Below, one piece after another: positions 15,501-36,300 of a stretch of 64,000 nucleotides of DNA. Numbering within the stretch: position 1 is the first letter of the stretch; each line of letters starts with the position of its first letter. Location of the stretch: assembly GCA_034190875.2 (NCBI GenBank), contig CM067348.1:2766120-2830119 (forward strand), given 5' to 3'. The position numbers were made by a program, and so were the translations under genes. Under the pieces are notes generated by a model. That model did no database searches and had not been told where the DNA came from. It saw only the letters and a program-made list of their open reading frames with translations. Origin of the DNA: Urechis unicinctus (lineage: Eukaryota; Annelida; Polychaeta; Xenopneusta; Urechidae).

Positions 15501-15855
15501 CATGATTTCAGATGTATAGGATAAGTCTGGAGACATTCTATCCTTTTTGTTGCTCAAACATGCTAGATAAAACCATTATAAATCATAAATAATGGCCGGG
15601 GCAGCAGCAGCAGCATATTAGCGCTCGTCCTCGTCTAATATGACGACGGCATCTCCCTTGTTTACAGTATCTCTAACGCTATACATGACGTCCGTCACGG
15701 TGCCAGCCGTAGGGGCACTAATGGTGTACTGCAAACAGCACACAACATCCTGTCATCCACAAAACACGTTTCATGGGATATATCCAGAGAGTACCACATC
15801 ACACAAGGTGCGATATCATCAGAAAGGTAAGGTTTGTGGTTTTATATAGATTCCA
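12539..15855. repeat. Large tandem repeat, unit 2, block A with copied MCCC1 exon
   Basis: This is the most complete copy of block A. It matches 1-2194 (unit 1) and 28320-30555 (unit 3). The shared lead-in (accaagcataa..gccttttcctga) is also found at 28321. Homology to unit 3 runs through the copy of the MCCC1 last exon and about 100 bp into the preceding intron, ending near 15855/30555, which marks one boundary of the original duplication. Confidence 0.8.
15618..15728 (-). pseudogene. Duplicated terminal exon of MCCC1 (biotinyl-domain C-terminus)
   Basis: The reverse complement reads through a splice acceptor (tttgcag) into a 37-codon frame ending in TAA, the same length as the true MCCC1 last exon at 30327-30437. 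By my comparison it differs at 11 of 111 bases and 6 of 36 residues. One change hits the Gly of the conserved Gly-Asp turn (SVGD to SVRD). The acceptor and stop are kept, but the AATAAA seen downstream of the true exon is altered here (ttttatg on the plus strand near 15260). It could be a decaying exon copy or a distant alternative last exon about 14.7 kb downstream; the former is more likely. Confidence 0.85.
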
Positions 15856-15914
15856 TCCTATGGTAAAGAAGTGAATAAATACATACATGCAATCATATGT
15901 ACATACATGTATCC

Positions 15915-16294
<380 letters not shown>

Positions 16295-16299
16295 CATGC

Positions 16300-17497
16300 A
16301 AACTTATATGCAACCATTGTATGGGGAGCAATGTTTACGTTGGATGCATTTCAACAACTGATCACCTAGAATGTTTCAATGCGAGCATTGCAATCAGGCA
16401 GACTGATAAGGCCTCATACAAGCAGCAAATACATTACACAGTACGGATGATCTGCGGCTCTTACACTGTCTTTTGTATGTCTTATAGCTACTAACAGCCA
16501 TTAAAATTAACTCGACATTGAGGTACACAGACGTGCAACATCCTATTTAAACCCCGCAAGGGTCTTTGACTGCATGTCAAAATCGATACATACCTAAATT
16601 AAGGAACTTATTGTTGTCTTAAGAGCATCTTGAGCTGTTTGGTTGTTGTCACAAGACATGATGTTCGATGAAATACGCAGTGTGACCTAGCAATAGCCTA
16701 AGAGACTTAATGTGTATATTAGGATGTATATAATGCCAGCACAGCAGATATAATGTGTCATTAGCAGGTTTGATGGCGCCGTAAACTGGCAGGGAGATAT
16801 AATGTTTACTTTGAAAATACAGTTTAGTCGAGCGAGCAGATATTGAGTTTAATAATACAACGATTTCGCTATAATACCAGAATACAAGGAGTCCATGATC
16901 AAACATCTTGCTTGGTTGTCTTGGTGCAAGGGCATTTACACCACCAATCCAATAACTACCACAGACAAGCACCATTGACTAGGACTATATTTCCAATCGC
17001 ATTTACCACGATAAAAAAGGTAATCATGCTTGTGTCCACGTATACTACAGGTATATCAAGCAGAAAGTGATTGGTCTGTGAGGCATTTGATAGGAACTCA
17101 CCCTTTATCTACGCGTAGAGACAAAAGATATTATACGAAGTTTTATGCCACCTTCACCAATGCAATCACGTTGATTGAGGTACTTGGCCAGGCCCCCTAA
17201 GGTGCTCCAGCTGATCATGGATATTTCGAACGATAGTGCATCGCCACATGAGTTCAACCTCAGTCAAACAATCGGTCACGACTATAACACAACTGGCTTG
17301 CGCAATTGGCTTGTACAACTGAGCTGTGTAGATCCCTCCCAATCCCACAAGACCTATTAGCATGCATGGTGGACTACGTGGTGGGATTTGCAGCAGTCAC
17401 ACCAATCAGACAATACATGTTAGTTAGGTTAGACATGGTTATGCCTTAAGATAGAATGAGTGTGTGTTTGTGCGTATGTCTTTGTGCGCCTGCTTGT

Positions 17498-17538
<41 letters not shown>

Positions 17539-18059
17539 TATATGTATGTGCGCGTGTGTGTGCATGTTATTGAGTATATACACGTGTAAATGATAAACAG
17601 ATTGTCAAGTTAAATATATAGATTGCCAACCCATCCTTGTGATTAACTCACTCAACATCTCTGCCCTGTCATGATGCACATTCAATGTTGAGAGATAACG
17701 CCTGGCGGACTTTACTTTTGTTAGTCGTGTATGGCCTGACACGTCTGCGCACGCTTATTGCGTAAAGCGAACTCCTTGTTACAGTTTGTTTGAGTTGGAA
17801 TTTAGTTGTTGTATCCATCCGACACCACACGGTAACAGTGATCACAAAATCTTCCGCTCCCGTCATCTCCCTTAACTACATACTTCATGAATAGTCAGTT
17901 AAATGGCATCAAAACCTGGTGGAACAACGCATCAATCGGCATTAGGATTCCGTATTCTTGCGTCATTGAAAATAGTCGGTCATGCCTGCCATTTAGAGGA
18001 TGTTAAGCGAAATTTGTCAAGGAGAGCAGCCGGTAATTCCGAGTATCAGTGTAAAATCA

Positions 18060-18060
<1 letters not shown>
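16300..18060. other. Gene-free repeat-unit DNA with a (GT)n-(GA)n tract
   Basis: The start (aatgtttacgttggatg at 16328) matches unit 1 at 2193. A stretch near 17180-17420 resembles 10940-11060 of unit 1, at a different place in that unit, so the order of segments has been shuffled. A GT-rich tract at 17495-17523 continues into GA dinucleotides to about 17540. No gene is recognised. Confidence 0.6.
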
Positions 18061-22679
<4,619 letters not shown>

Positions 22680-22680
<1 letters not shown>

Positions 22681-24568
22681 TTGAAGCAAGGCGAACCCAT
22701 GGGAACCCGAGCCAAAAATCAGGCCTGAGTGGCTAGCTTTATTGACCGATAAAAACAGTTTAATTATGCTGACATTGCCATCAAAAGCTGGATATTTTAT
22801 CGATTGTCTTCCAATCGGCGGTATATTCGTTCAAGCTTGCAAATTAATTAGTGCATGTAGTACATTATTCTATAGAGCAGCAGTCGAATAAAACAGTGAA
22901 GTTGGGTCATTTGTGAGAACGAGTGATTCATAAATCAGAAACATTTCCACAGGCTTGATTAGGGTCCACAAACAATCCATCAGCGCCCTCATTGATTTCG
23001 ATGAAAATATGCAAACGCACGAGGTAACAGCTGCTACGTTCGACCTTATAGAAGGTATTTTGGAATATTGGCCTCAAAATGCAACGAATGGAGTACAAAT
23101 AAGGTGATTGTGTGACAAACACCAGACACAAAAGCGTGAGCATTAGGTGATGATTTACATATCCCTTCAAAACAAGAACAGAACCATGATGAGATTGTGG
23201 CTGAGGAAAAGAGGCATCTTAGAGTAGCTTGAACCTCAATGGCGTCATGTTAATTTTCTTGCGTGGCATAAATAATGCGAAATACTACAATAATGCCACA
23301 AAATCAATGTTTTGGTAGATGCCCACATATTGCCATCCGCTGCTTTATAGATTCGGTATATGTGAGCATGAGCAGTGAAACCTTTTAATCAGTTGCATGA
23401 TATAGCTAATAATACAATATATGCGTAACGATGTCCGTCATGCTGTTACTGTTATAGCTGGACCTGCATGTAGCTGCATCAAAAAGCTAGACAGGTAATG
23501 ATTCTGTTCGACTCTACCAAATATGCATTATAAAGCTGCATCACGTGGGGCAAAATGGCAATCAAAAAGTCCTGTCATGGTATCGTGCTTTTGATATAGT
23601 CCTAAATACACAATCCATCACCGTAAGAAGTCAGGTAATAAGCCCTCTGAAATCTGTCGCGTTCGCAACAGCGAGCCATTAAGCAACAGAGAGTTGATAC
23701 CGTATTTGGCAAATGCTCCGGCGTCCTTTACACCTGATTGGCTTGGTGTTTTATGGAGAAAGAATCACTGCACTGCGCTGTAACCGCCAAACCATCCGTG
23801 TCAATACTCAAAAAAAAATTCAATCGAACTGCTACACGACAATCGATGAAGGCTGGGTAAAGGAGAGCTAGCGCGAGTGTATGCGTTGAATAGCATTTCC
23901 GTCAGTCTCGATTGGACATCAAAGAAAGGGCGCGAACAATAATATCATGGTAGATTTTAGCATTCCTTTTTATTAATAGGGTTTTCGCTATGAAATAGGC
24001 AATATTCATTCGTCAAATTCAATCATGAGATGAAATAACCTTATCATCTCTTAATGTAACAATAACGCCCAAGGTCAAATATGATCATCAAAAAAGTGAT
24101 TCTGGTAGAGTTATTCATAACAGTGTTTTATCATTCGTTTTGCTTGTAGGATACAGGGCTTGGTATTGCATGAGTCTTCACTGCTATTTCCACCGTCAGA
24201 TTGACGCTGTGGTGGTACAGCAGCTCAAGCAGGTTTCACGTTACATTTCAATTTAGTTAATGCGGCGCTTATTCTCATCTTCGTGAAGACTTAACTGATT
24301 ACAAAGTGCGTTAAATGTTGGGGTTGTAAATTACTGAATGGCAATAAACACGTACGTTCATGCCGCTCGTGCGTAGAATTGCCTCCACAGTTTGTACATT
24401 AAGAAAATGAACGACCCGACCCGACCCAGCGAAGTTCCCCTTCATGCTACTATTGCACAAAATCGATTCTTATGGCTTTAGTCTGATTTATGCAATGTGG
24501 TACAAGAAAAGCTTTGGGTAATTTAGCGCTTAGTAATTTAGCGCTTGCCAAAGTTATGTCTTACTTAT
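22680..24568. other. Unit-2-specific gene-free DNA
   Basis: About 1.9 kb in unit 2 replaces about 390 bp in unit 1 (6690-7079). Its right part (24360-24545) has a diverged inverted partner at 28450-28640. It includes a duplicated taatttagcgctt motif at 24518-24547. No gene or RNA is recognised. Confidence 0.5.
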
Positions 24569-26760
24569 GGAATAATATAGTGAGGTGCGTGTAATTAGTG
24601 CTGGTATATTCTTCTACGAAATATTCCACCCATTGCCACCAGCCCAGTGTCTGATTGCCACCTTTGACAGCGTGTATGTATTTGGGGACACGACTTATCG
24701 GAAACACGTCTACATCCGTACTCATTACTGCACTATAGCAATGTATGATTTTCTAACCTATTATTTTCAATCGAACCAATAAATCAAACCCGCGATATTC
24801 CACAATATGCGATTTTTCCATGTGTTGCTGTTATATTTATACTCGTATTTGCCGATGCAGATATCAGTCAGTTCTAGGCGATATGTTACAAGATCCCAAT
24901 GTTGTTTGCGTTATTTGTTTTCTGTCAACCGTGATGCACGACCTTCCAGTAGTGGACAACATATCTCACTTAGGCATATGTGAGTGTCAACTTGTTGCTA
25001 CAGTCTTACTATCCATAGCTTGCAGTTGCAATCCCTGCAACAGTTCACTTATAGACGAACGCCCGCAACATCCGTTATAACTCTCAATAAACAAAAGACC
25101 CGGATGCGACATGCTTCACATGCATGATGTATCATGTGTACTCAGGACACCAATAGAAAGTATTGCGCAGACAACTATAATTTCATTTAATGTTGCAGTA
25201 ATTAAATTAGCTGCTACCCTTTTTAATATCATCTGGTCTACACGTTTAGTCTCTGAGTAAATAACCTATTTCTTTTCAGGTATATGTTTGCAAGTGTCTC
25301 ACAAATATGGAGATATTCTGCTGAAACAAATTGCATATTCTTTCTGTATATTTATGGTAAAATACGTATTAACGTCATACTACGTACTGGTGCTATAGGC
25401 GTACCACACCAGGAGAGGAGCGCCGCTTAAACATGATCGAAATGCGATCATCCTTTATCTCGCCTGTCTCCTCTATCTCGTCTCCGCCGGCCAAAAGCCT
25501 CCATGACATTGCTTATGAGATTTATCACCTGCAGAGATAGACTAGCTTTGCAAGATGGACATTCAAGCAATTTTTCGAAGAGATGGTAGTAAATTTAGCA
25601 TATTCTCGAAAAATAGCAAGTAGGTTAGATTTGCAAAAACCATGATTAATCCTGACACCGGGAATACGACGCAACAGGGTAAAGTGATCGCTCGTATGAT
25701 ATCATGTATTCATACATATACTCTACGAATTAAACATTCCAGAGACCCATCGTCCCCGTCAAAGGCCACGACCTGCTCTACTTCTCTTAAATTCAAAGGG
25801 CGAAGATTTTGATTTAACTACAACAACAGAAATATAAATATCCGACAAAGGGATCCGAGCTCATGGCGAACTTGATAGCATCATTACGCACATTACAATT
25901 ACGAACCTGGAGAGATGGTCTAGATTATCAAGGAGGATCTCCAACTAAAGTGGATGAGAGGTTTGATGTTTGGGATCACTAGGAAAATATAGACAGTATA
26001 TATCGGAGTAGCAGCTCGGCACTCAGCCATCGGGAGCTGTGAGCATGTGGATGGAGCCTGCATGTGTGAGAACATGTATCCGTGCATATACTAGATCAAG
26101 AGTCAGCACTATGCTATAAATGGCTCCAGTTAATGTATATCCTCATAATCAGACAGCTTCGACGAAACCTCTTTGCTGTTTAGTGCTCGTTTCACCCAGG
26201 ATGGAGGCTGACTATCTCCTAATACATACACTTATTCTGCCTCATATATGAGTGACAATGGATGTGTGGTTTGAATGCCTAATGAATGCAAAGCGCTGAC
26301 ATAAACTTGTGAGCTGATTGAGGGAAAGGCATGTATGTCAGCTGTGTTATCTCGTAGGCGTGGCACATTATGCAAACACCACCTTCATTCAAGAGCCAAG
26401 CAGTTCACTGTAATAACTGGTGACAGAAAGGATTGCTTAAGTCTCGCAAATAAAAGATGTCAGTAAGACCAGTCAATGTGATGATGATTAAATTGCGGCA
26501 AAATGGTTCTCTGCTCTAAGTACTCCATTATAATCTATATTAGTCATTTGGGGGGCACCATTATATCTATCAATGACCCATTAAAACGTCTATGACATGA
26601 TGCAATTCTTGGCATCCTCTTTGGAACGATACATTCAGAAGTAACAAGTACAAACCACTGTATAACATTATGATATATGTTGATATATCTAATATAACTA
26701 TTGCTCAATAATGTAGAAACGCGTCCTTGATAATCGACATCATTAACCGGCTGAGATACG
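24569..26760. repeat. Large tandem repeat, unit 2, block C
   Basis: Colinear with 7079-9580 of unit 1, missing about 340 bp relative to it near 26495. The patch at 25895-26145 is nearly identical to 8380-8640, while surrounding sequence is clearly more diverged. Confidence 0.75.
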
Positions 26761-28232
<1,472 letters not shown>

Positions 28233-28319
28233 CAGATCTTGGTAGCAGGGTTCATATGAGAGCGAAGCACGGATTGTCTTCTGCACGTATCTATCTTAGG
28301 CAAATGGATAATGTTTTAT

Positions 28320-30326
28320 TACCAAGCATAATTAATTCTGCCTTTTCCTGAACACCCAGCCTGGTCAGCTAAAATATTGTCTTATTGTCGTATGTTCGTC
28401 ATTGGTGCCTATATCATGTTGCCCAGAGATTATTAGCTAAGCCTTGTTAACTTTACTTGGCTAAACGCTAAATTACCCAAGTTTTTTGCTTACAAAATTG
28501 CGTAATGCAGACTAAAGCCTTGCAAATTGTGTTGGCGCTGGGAGGCAGATTTAGCATGCAGAACAGGTTCAGACGTTTCCGTTGTCTCATTCATTCACCT
28601 AATGTACTAACTGTGGTGTCAGTATGTGCGCACGAACTGCGTAAACCCAAGTGTTTTTTGCGATTCACTTATTTACTCCCAGACATTAATTGTATGTTTA
28701 CGCAGATAGGTCCCCTCAATGAGGAGACTTAGAACTGTATTTGTTCAGAAGAAACGTAACATGGAACCTGTTTAACCTAATGTTGCAGCAAAGAAACCAT
28801 CGAACGGTCGATTGTAATTCTGACGACTCCGCTATTCTACGCCCCGTAATGCCGCAGGTAGCATAACGTATTAACATTAAGTCTTGGAAGTTGACCATAA
28901 TCACTTTTTTGGTAATCGTGTTTGACCTGGGGCGTCAGTTTAGTTATTCATTGACAGTTGATAAGGTAATTTCAGCTCTTGATCAAATTCGTTGTAATCG
29001 CACATTTCAAAGTGAAAACATCTAAAGGATGCCTCGTTCTACCATAGTATAAGTCCACAAAACACTGCTATGTATGTTACGCAAGGCATACACTCCCACT
29101 TACTCTCCTTCACCTAGCCTTCAGTGTATGGCATAATATATATGATGCACAGAGAAACCCGTGGCTTTGATGATTCAATATCACATCATGTTATAGCTAT
29201 CACGTAAGAACGAGGATTTAAATAGTTCTCACAAAACTCCCAAAATATCCATCTTGCAAAACAGACCATATCTTCAGGAGATCAATCTCATAACTAATGT
29301 CATGGTGGTTTTTGGTCGGCGGACTCGGCTCCTGGAGATCCACAGCGGAGCATGGCTTCATACTAAATCAACGAACTTTCAAATAAATAAAAGGAAATTT
29401 CTAGCTGCCAGTCAACTGATAAATGATTAGGCTTTCTTGAACCTGGCGTCATAACGTGAGTCACAAGGGGGAAAAAATCGAATGTTAATAACTCAGTGGG
29501 ACGCCGCTTGTATGCCTTGTTCTCTATATTCATCGAAAATCGCGTCCAATACGCTTATACATGTTGTCTGGGCTCAGCGGTGCATCCTACGACTTTCTCA
29601 TCGCAACGCAGTCCTAAATCATAACGGTATTGTACGTAATGATGACATAGGGTGTCATAACGCGATTGTTCAATAACTATATGGTATCCGAGGCAACATT
29701 AGTGGTCGATGCACTTCCCGAGGATTTGTTAAATCGGACACTTGCCTAACCACGTGCGTTTGAGTTTTAAAACCCCACACTTTCCCATTCGCTTGTATGT
29801 GAACAGAGCCTTTCTGTGGTCTGTATCAGAGTTAGGTCAGTTATACTTCGCCCTGGGCAAGTTAGATGTGTTGGTCATACTCTACTATAATGGCCCTGGA
29901 TCGTTGACAATCTGATATCAGTATCAACATACAACATCCAACTCTATTGCTCAATTACTCACCCACTGAAGGCAAACAATCACATTGAATTAATGTGCGT
30001 TTTATTGCTCACATTATCCACCACAACATATCACAGCAGTGAACCCATCAACTGATATTCTCACCAGTACAGTGTGTGTTGGATTAACAAGGAGAGTCAC
30101 ATGATGAATTGTAACAGTCTCATTTTACGCAGAGAGGAATAGTACAACGTGTGCGCAGCTAGACTATAGCATACAACTGTACACATATTCAAACTGCACA
30201 TTGCTTATATTTGGCTCAAATTGTATAGGACAAGTCTGGAGGCTTTCCATCCTTGTTGTTGCTCAAACATGCAAGATAAAACCATTATAAGTCATAAATA
30301 ATGGCCGCGGCAGCAGCAGCAGCATA
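28320..30326. repeat. Large tandem repeat, unit 3, block A (3' flank of MCCC1)
   Basis: Matches 12539-15617 with deletions: about 13035-14100 and about 14930-15200 of unit 2 have no counterpart here. Its homology continues through the genuine MCCC1 last exon. A minus-strand AATAAA (plus tttatt, 30001-30006) about 320 bp past the stop codon is a reasonable MCCC1 poly(A) signal. Confidence 0.75.
30001..30006 (-). promoter_or_regulatory. Candidate MCCC1 poly(A) signal
   Basis: AATAAA on the minus strand, 321 bp downstream of the MCCC1 TAA. The corresponding site in the unit-2 copy no longer reads AATAAA. Confidence 0.4.
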
Positions 30327-33300
30327 TTACTGCTTGTCCTCGTCTAATGTGACGACGGCAGCTCCCTTGTTGACGGTATCTCCCACGCTATACATGACGT
30401 CCGTCACGGTGCCAGCCGTAGGGGCACTGATGATGTACTGCAAACAGCACACAACATCCTGTCACCAAAACACATATCATGGGACCTATCTAGAGTACCA
30501 GGTCACACAAGGTGTGATGTCATCAGAAAGGTGAGACGCATGTTTATATAGATTTGACATTGAGATAATTTCATGAGGAGAGGGATGATGACACAGACTG
30601 AATAGGCTGCTATCACCATCACCATGACTCGGAATGTGTTAATTTCCAAGCACATGGTATATGTTCAGTATCCTAAAAATGATATGTTCCACATGTAAAC
30701 CAATACACCTGACAACTGATCCACTCCCAGCCTTACCTCCATCTTCATGGCAATCATCACTATAAGAGGATCTCCAGCTTCGACCTTGTCGCCGACTTTG
30801 ACATTGACCTTTTCAATGACACCTGGCATGGGTGCAGTGGCCCCACCTAGTGTCACTTTCTTCATACTCTCAGTAACAAACTTGGGAGTGGGTAGAGTCA
30901 GCTTGTGTCTCCCTTCCTGTGATCAATGGTTCCAATATTATCAAAGATTGTAACGTGATTTTAATTCAATGGAATGTTTTTTAAGTAAATCATCACGAAG
31001 CGTAATGGAGTATCATACCACAGTGAAGATGTGGAGAGAGTCGTTATTCTGCACGACACTCGCATGACCATGTATCCCATCAATAGAGTAAATCAACTGT
31101 GTTTTTATTGCCGGACATGTCTAAATGTGCTGCTACTGAATAAGTCTTATCCCCAATGGCCACCTCAAATGTGTCATTGCTTTTGTAGGTCAAGGTAACC
31201 GATAAAACTGACAACACATAAAGAATGAAATGAGCAAAAGATTGCAAATACACAGACAATGATGACAGATTTTCCATGAAATGATATTCTTGTCGTGAAG
31301 GAGTCGCTACTTCACCTTGATCTCCATTGTTTAATTCGATTTTCCTAGAGTAGTACTGGTTGATTCTGCTTCCATGGTTGGAGTGAAATGGGGAGGTAAA
31401 GTCTGCAGCATGACAAAGCCCTTGTATGACAAATGCTTTCTCAAAGGAGTCAAAAGTTTTTGCTGCATATATCTTGTCTTCCATCTTTACCCACTAACAC
31501 ATGGTGTATCTGTTATACGATGTTCATAGGAACGCTCATTTACCTTCCAGTGCCAATTGCTAAATGTCTCCTTACTGTCATATCTATGAAATCTTTAGTT
31601 AATTGACCATAAACCAGCTCATTGAAGAACGCGGCCTGCTCTACCTGATGAAACATTGAACTCATGTTGCGACAGCTCCATGAGGGCCAGGGACACAGCA
31701 GCCTGGCACAGTGTGCGGTCGGTGAGAGAACGCTCCGGGAACAGCTCAGAATAATGCTGCTCGATGAAGCCTGTGTGTAAATCTGCTTGGTGGAATTGAC
31801 TATGACTAGCCAGGTCATCTAGAAACTGGATATTGGTAGCTAAACCTACAATCTGAATGCCAAAAACAGAAAAAAAAAAAATGGATGTTCGAGCAGCACA
31901 AATTGGCATGTCATGTTCAAGTAACTGATGAATGAACGAGTATAAATGTATTGATATTCATGTCAATAAAATGAGAATATGGGACCCTCAGGAGGTTTGA
32001 GACAATCACTCAGGACTCACATTATATTCCCTGAGTTTCATCTTCATCTTGCGTAGGGCTGATTCCCGGTCATCTGACCATACTACTAGTTTGGCAATCA
32101 TGGGATCGTAGTGCACAGATACCTCATCCCCTGTAACCAGACAATCACATGTAAATCAAACACACATCAATATCCTTTGGGTTGTGTATTACAAATTCAG
32201 TTTGAGTCAACAATAACTCAAATAACAATGTGTCATACGATGATTAATCCCTGTGGGTGTTGATGCATAGTAACAGCATCTCCTGCAGGGTGAGGCACAT
32301 CAAGTTTTACCAGTTCCATAGTTGCCTCAGGCACCATGTCATGTAAATCAGCTTCTATCTTTACCTTCAAGCACCCCAGTCTCTATCCTGACATCGGAAG
32401 CAGCTTGTGGCGTGGACAGGTGAAGCAGCGGACCGGCACCGGGCATGAAGTTGTTATCAGGGTCCTCTGCATAAATACGAGCCTCAAACGCATGACCCTG
32501 TAAGGTCAAATCCTGTTGCATCTTGGGTAAAACCTCCCCAGCTGCCACCTAGAAGAAATTGCACCAAAAAATACAATTAATTAAACAGAATGACTACAAG
32601 AAATCAGGCACTTGCAAATTGTCATGAAGAGTTTTTCAAATGCAAGAAGTATTGTTTATTAACAATTCTTTGTAGGCAGTGTTTTCTAAGTAATTCCATG
32701 TCAGCCCATTACATACTTTTCAACAGAGAAACAAATCTTCAATTAACCTATCCAGAAAATAGTCACAATGGTTGAGTCCAAACCATGACCAGTAGTAACC
32801 TTCAAGGTCAAGTCATATGAGGTCATAAAGTCTCACTCTGAGCTGCCATTCGACGAGGTCTGTATTGGTGACCATCTCAGTCACAGGGTGCTCCACTTGG
32901 AGGCGAGTGTTCATCTCCATGAAGAAGAACTTCTGGTCGGCATCCATGATAAACTCCACAGTCCCTGAGAGAACACACACAAATCATTCATGATAAACGC
33001 CATAGTGTGTGATACCACACAAACATGAAGACATCACATCATGAACCATACATGATGAATTCTACAGTATAGGGTAGAGCTACACACCGACACCTACAGT
33101 CTGTGTGGTACCTATCATGGACAGATACCACCCAGATCACAACGGAATGTAACACATTGTCTTCATTACACATTCATGATAAACTCCACAGACACAACAC
33201 AACTACCCTAGTGACTTTATTTTGTCTTCAGTACCCAATGTCACAAAACAGGGGTATCTGGGGAGTATGAAAGCTAAAAATGTACATAATAAAGACATTG

Positions 33301-36300
33301 GGATAGGACCAGGGCAGGAAGAAGCCACAAATTCAAATCATACACGCGGAAACATACCATATACATATAAACAAAACAAGAAAAGTTTCAATAAACTTCA
33401 AAGGATGCCACATCCATCTGTTGACAGTAGTATAATTCAGTGCCTGTGATAACTTCTTCAGTAATGAAACGGAGGCCATCTTAACAAAGCAACAGTAATG
33501 ATAACCAGAGGTGGATGCAGTAGTCCCCAGTACAGACCTGCTCCCACGTAGTTGACAGCCCGTGCCGCTTTGACAGCTGCTTCCCCGATAGCCCGACGTG
33601 TTTCCTCTGTCAAGCCAGGCTGTCAACACAATCCCAATATTAACTTAGAAATACATATGCCAGCATGATTGAATCCGATTAAAACTATTCTTTAAATCAG
33701 AAATTTCCTTTCAATGATTCCGGACTTGCATGTCAAAATATACAGAATCTAGTAATACTACATAGCGTGTGTTACAAGGGCTGATGTCAGTTACTGCTCT
33801 GGTCTACATCAAGACATCCCGTACACATCATCAACTTTATGATTGCTGTACACTTACAGCGGGAGCCTCTTCTATAATTTTCTGGTGACGACGTTGTACA
33901 CTGCAATCTCTCTCAAATAGATACACATAGTTATCATGTTTGTCTCCGAAAACCTGTACTTCTACATGCCTGCACACATCCCAGGAAACACCATGGCTTA
34001 TCCACCAACAAAAAGCATGCATTAACAAATGACCCAATCAGTGTTGCCAATAATTATTTCATGTCAGCCAGAAAAACAGTGTGATGTTAATGATACCTTG
34101 GTCTTTCAACAAATTTTTCAATGAGCATGACGTCATCTGAGAATGATTTCATGGCTTCTCTGCGGGCAGATTCAAGCTGAGCAGCAAACTCCCCCCGAGT
34201 CATGCAAATACGCATTCCCTGCAAAACACATCCAACAGGTATCCTGTTAATGATCCAAGAAAATCAGTGAAAGCAATTGACATTTCATAATATGCCTGAA
34301 AGTACACAATTGCTCACTCGCTTTCATCCATTTACTGCATGTTATGTCCAGCCTCCACTGCTTAAGATCGATTTTAGCAAAACTATTGGACCTTGCTTGG
34401 CTAGGAGGTGCAGTTCAATTAAATATTCAGACATCTTATTTTATTTCAACCTACTTTTCCACCACCTCCCCGGACAGCTTTGATCATTACAGGAAACCCA
34501 ATCTTGTCTGCTTCCTGTAGCAACCGCTCATCCGATTGGTCCTCACCATGGTAACCTCCAATAATGGGAACACCAGCGGCAGACATGATGCTCTTGGAGG
34601 TGCTGTCAAAGCCAGGGAAAAAAACTTATGAAAGATATGTTGGCAATAGGCAGATATTCTAATGACAACATACATTTGGTTGGAGTAAAAGATAATTAAT
34701 GTGCAATAGTTTGCCTATTTTCCGGTCACCTCTTGATTCCCATGTCTCTGATGGCGGTTGCAGGTGGACCAACAAATATGAGATCTTCAGCTTGGCACAG
34801 TTCAGCGAATTCTGTATTCTCGGAGAGGAACCCATAACCTGGATGAATTGCCTGCACAAAGATACTCACTGGATTATCTTCTCCCAGTGGATGAAAATCT
34901 GTCAATAAGGCACAGCAAGTGTGATTCACTACTATTGTAACTGTGTAAATTGTACCTTAGCACCAGACTGTTTGGCAACAGCAATGATTTTGTCCTTGCG
35001 TAGATAGCTGTCCTGTGAGGCAGCTGGCCCGATGGGGTAAGCTTCATCTGCCTGGGGTACAGAAGAACAGGGCATGCACTATAATTAATAACAAGAGATG
35101 TGTATTAAAAAGGCATTATGGGGTAAGTATTACCATGGCAACATGGAGTGAGTCGCGATCAGCTTCACTGTACACAGCCACTGTTCTGATGCCCAGTTTC
35201 TGTGCCGTGCGCATTACTCGACAAGCTATCTCTCCTCGGTTGGCAATCAGCAACTTGTCAATGTTTTCATCTGCATTTCAATCATCAGAATTCCGTTCAA
35301 AATTACAAAATGACAAATTTGCATCAATAATTATATGTCATATGATTGCAATTGAATACACTGTAGCAAATGTCCTACTGACTTGCAGCAGCAGAGACTG
35401 TCCTGTGGCAAACCTGCCAGGCCCTGTGGCTGGACTGGCTGCCAAACAACCTGTCATCATTAAATACAACACACAAATCACAGTTAATCAGTTCTGCATA
35501 CAAGTTGTGGCAAAATATAATGCAGTTTAAACCACAGCATAAGGTGCTTGAATGTACATTTATACTTTCTTGGGTATAGTTTTACAGTGTTACCTCATAA
35601 GGTAGAACTTGGTATAACAGTTTTCACAGGCATTTCCCAGGATGTTTCGTACATACTTAAGAGTAGAGGGAGGATGATTGAAGGCAGTTGAAGTGAAGAT
35701 GGTTTGGGGCAGGGTTGGTTATATAGTAACAGTCAGAATGATGTCACAAGCAGCACCACTGTGACAAAACTGCTGGCAAGCACATTTGCATTAAGACAGG
35801 TAACTTTTGATAGCTGGTATGTATTGTGGTAATGGTACTATTGGGGTTTATGTCACATTCAAATAGCGATGGTGATGGATAATATTAATAGTGATACTTG
35901 GACAGCCCCACTAAGTGCAAGAGCACACTTGGTACAAACCTGTTGCCCAGACCAGGCTGCAAAACCGACACTGGTGGGACAAAGAGTCCAGCACGATATT
36001 TATAGAAATTTTTGACTATGCTAGCTAATAAGTGATATTTTCAACACAATAAACATCCACTCAGAAGGCATTCTAGGTGATGTCATGACTGAAAACATGC
36101 TTATTTTCAGAACATTCATAAACTACCATGGATAAAGATAATTGGTCATGCAACCATTAATAATCGAAATATCTAACGATATATCGATTACATATTCGGT
36201 ACGAGTTGCTGTGTGTACGAGTTGGTTTGGGTACGAGTTGACCCGATAATGTTACGTTCAGATAATATCGCCCAATACTCATTTAGTTTGTCATACAGAT

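Noticed and set aside
31069..31110. Tiny intron as explanation of the MCCC1 exon 15 frame change
   Set aside because: The only donor and acceptor pair available would leave an intron of about 20 bp, too short to splice.
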